Part shown: in pieces, positions 27,048 through 39,589 of the stretch
Layout: every line of letters begins with the position of its first letter
Position numbering within the stretch: the first letter of the stretch is position 1
NCBI GenBank assembly: GCA_028023455.1
Contig: JAQFVV010012416.1
Coordinates: 729,001 to 793,000 of the forward strand
DNA length: 64,000 nucleotides
Origin: Epiperipatus broadwayi
Taxonomy: Eukaryota; Onychophora; Udeonychophora; Euonychophora; Peripatidae
Direction: 5' to 3'
The notes under the pieces: generated by a model
Databases searched by the model: none
Told to the model about the DNA's origin: nothing
Seen by the model: only the letters and a program-made list of their open reading frames with translations
Program-made: the position numbers and the translations under genes

Positions 27048-27249
27048 GATTTGAACTCAGATTTTCAAGCACTCACCAACCATCCACACTATCTCATACA
27101 ACTGATACACATGACCACACACATGTAGAAAAGATAAATAATTACCAACATATGTATTTCATGCTAAGCCAGCACTCATCATGTGTGGTCATGTGTATCA
27201 TTTGTGTGAGATGGTGTGGATAGTTGAAAGTCTGAGTTCAAATCCACTA
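27048..27249. repeat. Inverted pair of tRNA-like SINE fragments
   Basis: Two diverged copies face away from each other: minus strand about 27125-27048 and plus strand about 27178-27249. Each contains GTGGTCATGTGTATCA, then GAGAT.GTGTGGAT, then the B-box-like GAGTTCAAATCC. The left copy has roughly 10 extra bases (GTGAGTGCTT region). The shared B-box word and tRNA-like length suggest SINE heads, but the A box is poor and no A-tail is seen. Confidence 0.6.
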
Positions 27250-27448
27250 TATTTATAACTCATATATGTTTATATAAAAAAGGGGCAAGTAATCATGAGT
27301 CTCCTATGAAATCATCTCTCTGCACTAATTATGATAATAGATTGTCCAATAGGGCCACCACATTTCTATTTTTTAATTACTGGTATAGCAATTATATGCT
27401 CTTCTCCCCCCCCCCATATCTTTTGTTTTTCTTCTGGGGTCAGGATGG

Positions 27449-28335
27449 TCATCATCATCATCATTAACCATTATCAATCCACTGCAGGATGAAGGTCTCT
27501 CGAAGTTTAATCCATCTCTGATCTTTAGTTTCTCTTCTCCACATCACCCCTGCGCACACTTTATTTCACCCATCCATCTCACATGTGGTCTCTTTCTGGG
27601 TCTTTTACAATCTCTTGGAATCCAGTTTAAGATTTCAATTGTCCATCTATTATCATCTCTTCTAGCAATATGTCCAGCCCAACTCCACTTCAATCTTTTA
27701 ATTTTTTCAATGAGGTCAGTAACACCTGTTTGTTTTCTTACCCATACATAGCGTTTTCGATCTCTACTTGTTACTCCCAACATGCATCTCTCCATACTTC
27801 TTTGAGTGGTCTGGAGTCTGTATTGCTCTTCTATTAAGTGTCCAAGTCTCAGATCCATAAGTAAGAACTGGTAAAACACATTTGTTAAAAACCTTCCTTG
27901 TCAAACATTAAGGCATATTTCCTTTTAGTATCAAGTTATTTCTACCAAAAACACTCCAACCAAGTTTAATTCAATGATTAATTTCATCCATTATGTTTCC
28001 ATCTGTATAAATAATCTGACCAAGGTATTTGCAACTGTTAACTTCTTCTAATTCATCATAACCAAGCTTTATTTTCATATTTTCAGCAAATCGATTAAAC
28101 ATTACTTTAGTCTTTTTAACATTTATCTTTAATCCTACTTTCATCTGATAACTCCTGCAACATTTCCTGCAGTTCTGAAGCATTATTTGCAAAAACAACT
28201 ATATCATCTGCAAAATCTAAATGACTTAAATAATCTCCATTTACTTTCACTCCTTTAGTTTCCCATTTTAATCCACAAAATACTTCTTGCAATTCTGCTG
28301 CAAGATATGAGTTAATGCAAAACTACAGAGACAAA
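27449..28335 (-). pseudogene. LINE family A (RTE-like), reverse transcriptase C-terminal half
   Basis: On the minus strand the copy opens in the reverse transcriptase palm with an intact catalytic block HLDFADDIVVFA (28196-28240), then KINVKKTKVMFNR and NSCKYLGQIIYTDG. The family's C-terminal domain follows: TTQRSMERCMLG, LKWSWAGHIARRDDNRWT and RDCKRPRKRPHVRW. This wording is typical of RTE-type endonuclease-reverse transcriptases, such as HmRTE-like proteins of arthropods. The 3' end is a short UTR closing in a GAT trinucleotide tract (27449-27463), an RTE hallmark. One frameshift near 27900 separates the two readable parts. The upstream domains continue only as an inverted segment. Confidence 0.87.
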
Positions 28336-28680
28336 AATTATTAAGAAAAACAATATTTATAATTGATATTCCTAATCTTCAGAAACATTTTAATGAATTT
28401 AAATTCAAATTTGCAAATCATTTTCAAGTATTAGTAGATTTTGAACATGATTCAGATTTGAATGAAATTAAATATGAAAATAACTGATACATTTTTAAAA
28501 ACCGCAGCAAAGATAGCTGGTAGAAAAAAGCAGCAATGGGCCAATAAAATTTCTACTGAGACTAGAGAATTGATGAAGAAAAGAGGGAATATGAAGATAT
28601 ACAAAAATGATGCATTAAAAAGGACAGGTGGTCATACTAATTCATAAATGATTAGTGATGATGATAATGAACATCATTTA
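28336..28680 (+). pseudogene. LINE family A, inverted 5' segment (endonuclease-RT linker)
   Basis: This plus-strand block abuts the minus-strand family A copy at 28335. It matches the linker between endonuclease and reverse transcriptase in the other family A copies at 48230-48480 and 58020-58340. Shared features are the ATATTCCTAAT..TTCAGAAACAT words and an open frame reading DTFLKTAAKIAGRKKQQW then STETRELMKKRGNMKIY. Its opposite orientation directly beside the 3' part is the configuration made by twin priming during target-primed reverse transcription. The outer boundary is uncertain after about 28640. Confidence 0.75.
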
Positions 28681-28689
28681 ATACTTCAT

Positions 28690-29640
28690 TAAAACTTAGC
28701 ATGTTATGTGTTGTCATTCCCAAATGCTATTCATTCTAATTAGTAGCAGTTTCTTATGGCCTTTCACTACTTCAATCACATCTAATATTTACATGTCAAT
28801 AATAATAACAGATACAAAATTTTACAGCAGTTTCCCTACTTTATTTAATATAACAACTAGTGATCTTTCAGAAACAGGAAGCGAGAAATACATCTATGCT
28901 AATGATATTACTTTGAGATCATTAAAAAAATAAAAAATCTCTTAGAAAAGAAAATCAGTCTTAATGAGGATATGAAAAGTTTGGAAACCTTTTTCAAAAA
29001 GTGAAGTCTCATTCTTAATCTATTAAAGATAATATGGCTCAACCTTTCATGGAAACGCAAACATTGTAAACTATAAATAACCTTATGCAACAATAGACAA
29101 ACATAATCTTAATCCCTTCATGCTACTTAGGAGTAATTTTGGATCCTAACTTTTAATTTATTTAGTTTCCTTATCTGAAGTCATATTTAAAACTGAAAGA
29201 ATTTACAGGATTAATTCTTTTGAAAGCTAACTGGCAATACTTATGGTTGTGATGCAAATATTTTATAGAAATTTTTTTAGCATTAGCATATACTTTGTTC
29301 CTATATATAGAAGAAAAAAAAAAAAGCCCAATCTAAACTTCTGGATATGTGAAATATTAATGGCATACTCAAGTCTGTTCTCCTCTGCATTAGTTTTGTT
29401 ATTACACATACTCCTCAATCAGAGGTCAAAAGTTGCCTTGCAGAAAATGTATAAAGAGTTGTTATTAAGTAGATTAGACTTGCCAATAACTCCAGATGTA
29501 GTTCTACCATATGCAACCCATCTCAAAATCAAGATATCCTTTTGAATGTTCAACCAAGATTCTCTTCAAACAGCCAAAGAATTATAGCATAAAAACGGCA
29601 GTAGATTCCTTTATGATATTTTGTTAATAAATTAAGCTGT
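28690..29640 (+). pseudogene. LINE family C (Jockey/CR1-like), reverse transcriptase to C-terminus
   Basis: A frame around 28830-28930 reads SSFPTLFNITTSDLSETGSEKYIYANDIT, the Jockey/CR1-type block before and including the polymerase motif. The expected Ala-Asp-Asp is Ala-Asn-Asp here, so one catalytic Asp is lost. Downstream, with several frame changes, come LNEDMKSLETFFKK, a diverged PSYLGVILDPNF motif (about 29120-29150), an LKLK segment and a long tail frame ending near 29545. QDSLQTAKEL near 29560 links it to the fragment at 4.2-4.65 kb. It is badly decayed, with no endonuclease seen. Confidence 0.7.
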
Positions 29641-32600
29641 CTAAAAATATATATACCCTAAACTAAACAAATATTTACAATGGCATCATAAATTCTAAAG
29701 AGCTGATATTTAAAATTACATTCTAACTGCAACCAGTGACACATCCATTAAAATATGAAGTTGTAGAATCAATTAAAGCTAAAACTCAATAATCAAAAGA
29801 GAGGCAATGAAATTATTTATATATATTTGCATCGGCTATATTATACAGAATACAAATAAATCATATTTAAGTTATAAATATGTTTGTGCATTTATATCTC
29901 TGAGTAAACTGTTTAGCAGCCAAAACTGCCAGGTTTATTTATTCTCCATATTTATGGAGATTAGTATAAACAAATTGAATGGTATTAAATATGTATAAGA
30001 ACTGATTCATTATAATAATTTAATAAACAATAAATTTAAGATGCTTTGCAAGCTCCCCAGGTTGATGTAAATATATTGTTCAAAAATCATTAAGTTAGAA
30101 GAACAGATATGATAGTAATGTATGCAATTCCTAATCATAAAATACCTTTGCTATATTAATACTATACAGAGTACTGTTAAAATAATGAGAATATCAATCA
30201 TGAAGATGATTATATTTTTGATCATGATGTAAAACAGAAATGCACAGAGAATTCTGTAGAGACGATAAAAAATATGACAAAAATTTAATATCAATTTTAT
30301 ATAACTATAAGTGGAATAATCACACTTGATATGGTTTAGAATCAATCAAGAATACCTGAGCCATTAATATCAAAATTGAATTGTTTAATGTAAATTCTGA
30401 GGAATGCATTCATTAAAAATTTAGAGAGAGAAAAGAGAACATGTCAAAGCCAATTATGGTCAGAAATGAAAGACCAACTGATATTATAGAATACAAAAAA
30501 ATCATGAAATTACAATGAAAATAAATCACCCCATCCAAATACCTGAATGCATTTATATACATATTTTGGCTGCGATGTTTCAAAATCACTTGTTACTGAT
30601 GTCATCACCAAGACAGAGAAACACTAGGGTCAAGCACGAGATCTAATCAGACAAATAACCTTTTACATTATTCCCAATCACTGGAAGAAGTTACATATGG
30701 TAACCTATGAAAAAAACTATAAACCAAAAGTGATTTCTTCCAGTCATAAAATTCAATATAGAATAATCATGACCCAGGTAGCTATAACATTGGATACATC
30801 AAAGCTGAAGAATTTTTTAATCAGTTTCCAAAAGCTGATGTTACCTTGATTCATATAACTTGTAATCAAATATTGATTAACATGGATGCAAATGGGAATT
30901 TCCCTTAATTTTCTCATTCCCTAATTTCAATATTGAGACGGAGTTATTATTATTATATATTTTCCACTCTTTCTCAGAGAACTTGGGAATAGCTTAATAT
31001 TCCATTTATCAAATATTACGTAATTACATCCTGCTCTGATAACATCCATGGATTCAATAACTTTGGATTTGAAAAAAAATATTGACTTAAAAAAAATGTA
31101 AAATTAGTCAATTTCATACATACTACTCTTATTTGTATAGTAGCAGTTATTTGCTTTAGATATGCTATTGTTATGCATTAGAAAATAAATAAAATCAAGT
31201 CAATTACTAATGAAATACCTACATGATGTTTTTTTAGACTTATCATCATCAATTTTAATCACTAGTAGAACGAAGTAAAAAAATAGATTTAATGTTTTTT
31301 TAGAAGGCTCACAGAGATTCAAAAACAGTTATATGTACATTATTTTTTCCCAACTTATTACTCAGCTATCTTTTACATAATTGCATCATCTATGTTTACA
31401 TTGATTATTTTTGTTAATGTTTTAATATACAGTATGTATATATTTGTTAAAATATCTATGTCAGAAACACTCAAATTGGGGTTCTGTGTACCAAATCAAA
31501 AAATATCAAAATTTCTCTGTATCATTGCCCTTTATAAAAAAATTCAGCAGCAAAAGAAAATAATTAGGCAAATAAAAAATATTCATTTTAGGTTTTTGGT
31601 AATTATAACGTCATTACCATAATAAAAATTAAATGTTTAATTTATTGTAATTTTACATTATTTGAATAAATTATTTAAATATGGTTTTTCAAAAATAGTT
31701 TATCTTTCACGGATTACCTGCCTTAGTCATATTCAGCCAATGGTAAATGTACCTACCACAGGTTGAAAATCGTGGAATTATACTATATATTTATTTATTA
31801 AAAACATATTCATTATCACCCAGGATTTTTAGTATTGATGCAAATAGTGCAATAGTTACGCACAATTCTATAGATTCTTATTCCTGAAAGATATAATAAT
31901 TCTTAAAATAAAAAACCTTGAATTGCAATCAGAATATTATTTTTTGGATTTTCGTTATACTTTTAAATTTAGTGGAGAAGATTATTAGGAGGATGAGGAT
32001 ACTAAATTACTGATTAGACAGATTATATGTGGAGTTATTATAAAACTCATGAATAATAATAATAATTATAAAAATTATTTCATTATGGTAAGGAAATCAT
32101 AAATTAAAAAAAAATGGGAATAATAAAAGGCTATGAACTTAAAGGAATAATCTTTACTACTTTTATGTATATAGAAATGAATACTTTTACAAATATAAAC
32201 CACCAGTTTTTTACTGTTGCATAATCCAACTAATAAATGGAAAGCAAGAGTTAAATTGGAGTAGGGAAATTAAAGTGAACAAATTCCATATAGTAACACC
32301 AGTTATTCTATACCTAAAATTCCTCTCCACTAACAACAGAGCTTTTGCTACTCATCTTGCCTTGAATTACCAAACTATTGACTGCCTGAAGCACATGAAA
32401 TTCAAGAGACTAGCATCTGAGTTATGCTAATAACAGCCTTAAATCCAGGACAGAAACTATAATCCAATGACTTCTTCCTCAAATAAGACACTCCAACTGA
32501 TCAATTACAGAATGATTTACACACTTCCTATACCTTACAGAATATTGAGACTTAATTCAATGAGTAAATAAGATTCCTTAGAGGCAAATACTCCATACAA

Positions 32601-34996
32601 GGATCAGAGCTACATGCAAAAATTCTTGTAATGATATATCTATAAATAGCCAATCGAAAGTTCCCTGCATATGAACTCACAAGTTCAAACATTCAAGAAT
32701 CTTAAAATTTTATCATTTATAATCAGCCTATATATAAAGGAAATCAGCATCGAAAATCATACACTAATTATTTTGTAAAATATCTTAACTTTGTATTATC
32801 ACGGAGAAAAAAACAAACGATAAAACTACCTACCTCCGGTATTATCCAGTAAATTAAATGAAGAAGCTATCAAATAAGCAATCAAAAATATTCTGACAAT
32901 TTCCCAGAAAATAAATTCAACAACTGTTTCTTTAACTTTCTGCTCCCCTCTTTATTATCTAAAACAATTTCAGATTCTCCATATAAAAACACCTTATAAC
33001 ATTCCCTGTGGTACTTAAAACAAAACACAAAATTGCGGGAACCACCATAGCAGCATACACTTTTAGCAGTTCTTTTTATTAAATTTGCGACTCTGCCAAT
33101 TTTGTTAATAATTCTCATCAATGCAGTAATCTTCACTAACGCTGCATTCAATAAATTTATTTTTCCTTTTCTAAGCTATATACTGTTTCTAAGACTGACA
33201 CTGCGTTAATTTCTTCTCCAATAACATTAATACTTTAAGCAAAATAGACAATTTTTTTCTACCATTTTAAAACTGATTAACTGTTTAATTCATTAATTAT
33301 ATATGAGAAAATATATTACAACATTCAACTTTCAGTAATGTTTTGAACACTTTCAAAACTCAAGACTAGATAAAGATTTAATGTATACTCAGTAAGTAAT
33401 AAACAACTAGCAATACTACTTATCCAGCAGCCACCTGTCATTATGATTAGCAGACGAACAAGCTTTTTTCTTTTTGCTTGCAAATAGATGACATTTTCGG
33501 GATAGCACATAGATACCTAAAGGTCAAATTTAATAATTATTATGAAATGGTTCAAGACAATCATGCTGTATCTAGATTATTAGACTCATTCTTACCCAGA
33601 GCAGATTAAGAAGAACAAGTTTATATCACTAAACTATGTGTATCCTAAGTACTAAAAGAATCTAATCAATAATGCATGATGGAAAAACAAAAAAAATTGG
33701 ACCAATTGTAGAGGCTTTGCAGACAAAATTTAATGTTTTCAATACTGCTCCTACAAACAAGCTGTAAAAATTTAGGGAAAAAAAAACCCCAATCTTTTAT
33801 ACAATTTGCTAAGATATATGATGAAATTCAAAAACAAATTTAATCCAATCTTGACACCTAATTCCATTTCTGCACATGAGCTGATTTCCAGAAATATTAA
33901 ACCAACTATGCATCTGTGAGATTCACACAACCATTCCTTAATGCAATGTTTTTTATTTAAAAAAGTTACGTGCAATACCATATTCAAATTGAATCCAAAA
34001 TATCTGGAAGACTTCGATTATAAGACTACTTATTGCAAAGATTCTTCTTTAAAAAAATAATTAAATGAACGGATTCCAAAACTGTCAATTATACAGCGCT
34101 ACATAGGTATATCCCATAGTAGCAGTTTTCCCTGGAAATCCAGAGTTAATATGTAAAAAATTTAAACACTAACATTTAAAACATACTATATAATGATGTA
34201 TAAAATTAATTCATGACATTTCTTTCAAATAAAGTAAAATTAATAATAATTTGATAAAATTGCAGTTTATCTAATAATCTTAAGTTTATATATACCAAAA
34301 TAATTTTCAAGAGTTGGTATGTTGTTGTTTTTTAATTCTAAAAATCTACGATTACAAAAATAAGAGAAAAGGAACTAGAGTTGATATTAACTTGACCACT
34401 AACTAATGTATGTTTTTGTTGTTTACATTTAATTTAATAAATTTTTAATTCTAATGAAATATCCTTGCATTTTATTTCAGGTATATGGCTAGAATCAATA
34501 CCATCATTCATCCAGTTACTGGTTCATAAATTATTATCTAGCTATTATTAGCTCGGAAGTAAACAAAGAAAAAAAAATTGGACTCAGAAGTTATTTAGTC
34601 TGATAGTATTTTCTCATCGGTATTCTGCTGAGAAATACAAAAAGGTCTTTTGCTCCATAGTGTTATACTCTAATTGAAATAGGTCAATTGAGATAGCAGA
34701 CTTCTTGAATATAATAATGGGTCAATAAATATATTTTAGATGATGACTGATATTGTCAAATGTGATTTGTATATTTATTTATTTAATTATGATCAGCTGC
34801 TTAGGAAACCGTGTGAAGTTTGAGGCTAAACGATCAGAATAATAATTCCAATCAATTGACCAGTTTATTTTCCTAGCTGGGAATCATTTAGAAATCTTTA
34901 GGTCTTGAATCAGTCATTCTATTACAGCAATATAATTATGGAAGGCATTTAACTATTGTGACTTGCTTTTAAGACCAAAGATGCAAAACTTACACC
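29641..34996. other. AT-rich non-coding stretch
   Basis: About 5.3 kb without a supportable gene. An 89-codon minus-strand frame at 32882-33151 has a mixed, more protein-like composition (Cys, Gly and Lys spread along it), but I recognise no family and it has no context. The remainder is AT-rich with ordinary homopolymers. Confidence 0.5.
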
Positions 34997-35137
34997 AAGA
35001 ATAGCAATCGTCTTGCATTGGTGGTCGAGAGGTCAGCGCGAATGCCTTGCACTTGCAGGCAGTGGCCCAGGTTGCGGGTTCGCGTCCCGGCCGATGCTAT
35101 GACACTTAAAAAAAAAAAAAGAATAGCAGTCATTCTT
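34997..35137 (+). mobile_element. Minimal tRNA-derived SINE (copy 2) with target-site duplications
   Basis: Positions 35015-35097 fold like a class II tRNA. The acceptor stem GCATTGG/CCGATGC pairs over 7 bp with one G-U; the A box is TGGTCGAGAGG, the B box GGTTCGCGTCC; a T-arm has 4 of 5 pairs and a long variable arm is present. Ten further bases (TATGACACTT) lead into a 13-A tail. Flanks AAGAATAGCAATCGTCTT (34997-35014) and AAGAATAGCAGTCATTCTT (35119-35137) are a target-site duplication with small differences. The poly-A tail and duplications show retroposition. A serine- or leucine-type tRNA ancestor is likely, but the anticodon loop is too altered to assign. Confidence 0.9.
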
Positions 35138-37282
35138 ATCATTGGTTCAATGTTCATGTATCTCTTGGTTTTTGTATGAGATCTTTAATTATTGTTATTT
35201 TTAATAATTTCCAATCCATTTTTGATTATAGATTATTTTTTCTTTTCAGAGTATTATTATGATCCCTAAAATTTAACACTACCAGAAAGATTGATATTGA
35301 GATCTGGTATGGCAAGATGGTATCAACCACAGAAAATTGTTTTTCTAGGACTCTAATCATTCTAAAAAATCATTACAGAACCATTAACATAAACAGACAT
35401 ATTATTAATTAGCCTCACAAAAGATAAGAATAATTTTACTAATCCTCAAACTTCCACAAATAAATATTGAAGTACTATATTCCTTGGGCGTTCATAAGAA
35501 ATTCAATCATACAAATGGCGGAGCTGATGCTACAAGGCCATGGACCCTGAACTCCAGAATCTGCCTCACCACAAATATAATACTACATCATGCAGGATTT
35601 AAAACTTTATGTATTGATGAGAAGATTCCTTTGGAATATTTCACATGAGCATAACTTAAACTGTTTATATTAACAGAAGCACAATATAATAATGAAGAAT
35701 AATTTCAGAATTTAGGGGATAACCATGAATTCTATAAATGATGCTTGAATCAGATTGCAAAGCGTTTAGAAGACAACTCAATTTGAACACCTATGAGTAA
35801 TTTCAGGATAAACAAATAAATATCATTTCATAAATAACTCTGGATACCCAGGTTTATATTTCAGTTATAAATCTTCTATGGATTTAGACTTTTGATCCAA
35901 CCTGTAAATGTAATTATATATGGGAATGGGTGGGAGGGATATATTAATGAAATTAATATTTGTCAATCTCTTATTTTAATAAAAATTCGTTATTAGAATG
36001 ATATCAAGATAATTACAAAAAATAAAATGTGGAACTAAAAAAATACAATTACAAGCAATTTTATTTCAAAGACATCTGCTTATTATTCTTGTTTAGTTTT
36101 GGGGAAAAAAAGGAAAGAATACATTTTTTTTTTTTTGAAATGACAATACAATTCTCTCTCTTTTTTCTCATCAACTTTTTCCCTAAAAAGGTAAAATCTA
36201 TTTTATTATTTCGTTAAAAGAAAATAGGACATTTAAACATGATAATTGCAAAGAAAGCTAAAATATCACAAATTTTGTTACTTTTAAGAAGTACACGTTA
36301 CACCTGCCTGCAGATCTACTATTGAAAAATCTGTTTTGAGGTCATATAATATTTTGGAAAAAATTTATCTATTGTTCATTTATATATTTCCTGTTCCTCA
36401 TCATTTCTGAACTTTTCCAACAGGATTACTAAACAATACAATAATAACGCTAATCATTGGACTAAAAACTGTCTGCTAACAAGTTTGTTTGTTGTTTTTT
36501 TTTTTTTTTTGAGGAAAAATACACTTACAGTACTTTTTTTTATTCCTTTTCTATTATTATTTTACTTTGCAAGAGAGAGCAAATTCAATTTTACATTCTA
36601 TAATAATATATAAATCTAAGAATAAAAAAGCTTATTACTATTCATATTAATACAGAAATTTAAATGACAATAATAAAAAACATCACTTTCTGTGAATATA
36701 TTACATGCATAAACATGACGTTATGGAATGAAAAGGAAGGCATAATTCTATGCATATATTTAAATACTTTGATATCTTAACATATTCCACATCAAACAGA
36801 CAAAAAAAAAATCATAGTTTTCTTTCAAATGTTTTACCAAAATTAAACCATACTTTAATGATATTTTCTCCTATCTCCACTCCAAGGCTCAAATTTAATT
36901 TCAAAAATTTAAAGAAGGACACTCCAGAATATATCTAAATACTGTTTTGATTTTAGATCAAGTCTATATAAAACGTTAATATAATCCACTTTCCTTACCT
37001 TCAACCTGAGATTCAAGACTGGATCAAGTGAACTTAAAAAAAAATTTTCAGGCCATAAATAGGGTTAGTATCTTTCTTCAGATAGTTGATTCATAGCCAA
37101 CCAATAGTGATTAGTAAATGGATTGGCTGTTCTAAGACCAAGAGTAATCTAGGTTAATCTGGACTGGTCAGATATGTGCTGATGCAATCTTCACAATTAA
37201 TGGTGGAAAGGAAAATTGTCAGACCCCTAGTCAACATTTAGTTTCATCAATTTATAAGATAAGCTAATATGCAAAAAAAAAA
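35138..37282. other. AT-rich non-coding stretch
   Basis: No gene visible; T-runs near 36124 and 36495 and an F/L-rich frame at about 36030-36215 that is low-complexity. Confidence 0.5.
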
Positions 37283-37400
37283 TACAGCAATTCCCCAATA
37301 TCCAATGTATTGGGTTCCAAATCTTTTATGGATACTTAAATTTATAAATTATACAAAGCCCAATATAGCATATGGATTTAATATACACATTACACACACC
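37283..37400. mobile_element. Possible pogo/Tigger-like transposon remnant
   Basis: ACAGCAATTCCCCAATATCC followed by GGGTTCCAAAT, TTATGGATACTTAAAT and CCCAATATAGCATATG matches, in order and spacing, the terminal architecture of Tigger/pogo-type elements (GGTTCCAG..GCGGATAC.AAAAT..). No transposase or opposite terminus is visible. The comparison is from memory and the copy is AT-decayed. Confidence 0.33.
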
Positions 37401-37948
37401 TTTTGACAATTTAAATTTTTAAAATATGCCCATTAAATGCCAATATGTAGATATGAAGACACTAATAATAAAGCAAGAACAAAGGCATGAGTGCATTGCT
37501 GAATAGATACGACATTCAATGTTCAAAATGAAAAAAATGTCTGAAAGACAATTTATAGAAGGCATATGCTTGAAATTTATGCTTCAAATTTTTCTATTTA
37601 ATAATATAAGACTAAAGAGAAAAATTTTCACATTTTTAACATATGTGTTTTACCAATTTTATAACAACTCAATAACTGTTGTGTTGAGTCCAAAGCAAAC
37701 TCCCAAATACAAGAGAACACCCTTTATAAAGATAAGAGCGGCCATCTTATTTTTAACCTACATTCTGATTTATATAGACCAATCTGAAGCATCGTGATTT
37801 GAGTGAGTGAAGATACTACTCTGTTCATTTTTAAATCCATTATAATCTGTAAGGTGCATATGTTAAAAAGGAGAAATTCTTTCTCTTTAATTTCATATGA
37901 TCTACGCACTTAATAAATAAATCAGAACATTTAATAATATATGGAAAT
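37401..37948. other. AT-rich non-coding stretch
   Basis: Holds an open frame of about 90 codons (37519-37797) with no recognisable domain. GCGGCCATCTTA near 37739 faintly recalls the CCAAGATGGC terminal word at 11.85 kb but has no partner. Confidence 0.45.
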
Positions 37949-38103
37949 AAACTCTTGATAGAAAATGGTACATATATTCACTCATCATTAAAGACAAAAG
38001 TGGAAGTTTATTCTTGGACTATTACCAGCACGTGATTTCCCAGCATAAACTTCCACTTTTTTAATGGTGAGTTAATTTATGTACCATTTTCTATCAATAG
38101 TTC
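37949..38103. mobile_element. 155-bp palindromic MITE
   Basis: Arms of about 60 bp (starting 37949 and ending 38103) are inverted copies sharing TTGATAGAAAATGGTACATA, CATTAAA and AAAGTGGAAGTTTA, with a 4-nt indel and a few substitutions. About 35 bp separate the arms. The compact, nearly symmetric structure fits a fold-back MITE. No open frame and no clear target-site duplication. Confidence 0.82.
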
Positions 38104-39016
38104 GTAAACCAAAAATTAAAGTTTGCGATTTCATCATCAGAAATAGATAATAATTTCATATACCCCCTCAATTAAATCATTTATTGTATCCTATTATGTA
38201 GTATTATTTTGAGCATGATTAGAATCATTTGATGATTAAAAGCAGCAGCAATAATTATTAAAAACTTGGATCAATTCATTATTCAAATTAATGGAAAGAT
38301 ATATTTTCACGTTTAGCCTGTATGCATATCAACTTAATACATTTGCTCAACTGGGTGACCAAATCTCCACCCCCCAATTCTATTTCATAAAGATGACATG
38401 TAAGATTTATCAAAAAATTTAATTAATCCAGAATGATCTAGGGTGCATGTTGCTATTATCAGATATCTTTACCAAAGTTTTATTAAATATCAAAATGCTG
38501 TCATTACCAAGTAGGAAATGCCACTATAAGAAAATAATTGAAAACACTACTGTACAGCATATTTAAACATCAAATATTAATTAGATACAAAAAACTGGCT
38601 GGACCAATTACTACAGAAATAAATGTCAATTTTAAACTAAATACACACATAGACTGCATACTTTATCCCCACCCCCACCTACCCATCCCAAAAAACTACA
38701 AAAATTGTAATGTTTTTATGGTTTAGAAACGATCATCTTCGATTACATGCTACAAATATTTTTTCAATTCATGACTCTCAATATTTGGCCCCTTAAAATA
38801 ATGGGAAATAAATTAACCATGATCCTAGCACCTGCAAAGAGTTTAACATCATTAGTGACGGGTGTATATATTGCAATCATGTTTTTCTTTATACCATAGT
38901 TGGCAGGTCAGTACTTATTTGAATAATCGAGATTAACAGAGAAATTTTTATTCCTTAATTAAAAATAGTAAATAAATAACACAATAACTCTGTCAAGTAA
39001 TGTAAATTATTGTATA
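38104..39016. other. AT-rich non-coding stretch
   Basis: No gene or clear repeat; short C-rich patch near 38667. Confidence 0.45.
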
Positions 39017-39557
39017 TGTATAAAATGTGACAACCAGAGTAGAAAAAAATTCAAAAACTGTTAACCACTAATATTATTTTGCCAAGCGCTTTTGGTACCG
39101 TGTACTAGACTCATGACGACATATTAAAACTAAACAGTTAATATTCCAGTGCATGCTCAGTGGAACACTAGGGTTATGCTGATTGATAACGTTATTTGAC
39201 TTAGCAATAAACCAAGCCTCTTTCAACTTCCTCTTTCTATTGCTTGATTCATTAGAAACAGTGGAATACTAGTGTTACCCTGATTGATAACGTCATTTGA
39301 TTTAGCAATAAGCCAAGCCTCTTTCAATTTCCTTTTGTGTGCAATGAATCGACCAATAAAGGGGAAGTTGAAAGAGGCTCGGTTTATTGCTAAGTCAACA
39401 TTATCAATCAGCGTAACACTAGTGTTCCACTGAGTATGCACTGGAATATTAACCGTTCAGTTCCAATATGTCGCCATAAGTGTGATACCGAAAGCGCTTG
39501 GTAAAATAATAATAGTAGCTTTTGAATTTTTTCTACTCTGGTAGTCACATTTATACA
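39017..39557. mobile_element. 541-bp fold-back element with a triplicated inner module
   Basis: The outer ends are inverted copies: TGTATAAAATGTGAC.ACCAGAGTAGAAAAAA at 39017 and its complement ending 39557. They continue inwards through GCCAAGCGCTTT and the CAGTGGAACACTAG region. A roughly 74-bp inner module occurs twice in direct orientation (39158-39231, 39259-39332) and once inverted (39363-39432), marked by TTGATAACGT.ATTTGA and GCCTCTTTCAA. There is no transposase similarity, so it is probably a non-autonomous DNA transposon rearranged by an internal duplication. The frame at 39223-39441 (minus) merely crosses the palindrome. Confidence 0.88.
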
Positions 39558-39589
39558 GGTTAATTAAGAATAGCTAAATACCCATTTAT

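Noticed and set aside
32882-33151. An 89-codon minus-strand frame with Cys/Gly-containing composition
   Set aside because: I recognise no family, and no exon partners or repeat context support it.
35015-35097. A functional class II tRNA gene
   Set aside because: The cloverleaf is recognisable, but the anticodon loop lacks the usual T at position 33 and stems have mismatches. A poly-A tail and target-site duplications show it is a retroposed element.
39223-39441. Minus-strand frame of 72 codons with internal peptide repeats
   Set aside because: The peptide repeats arise because the frame crosses the direct and inverted modules of the fold-back element.
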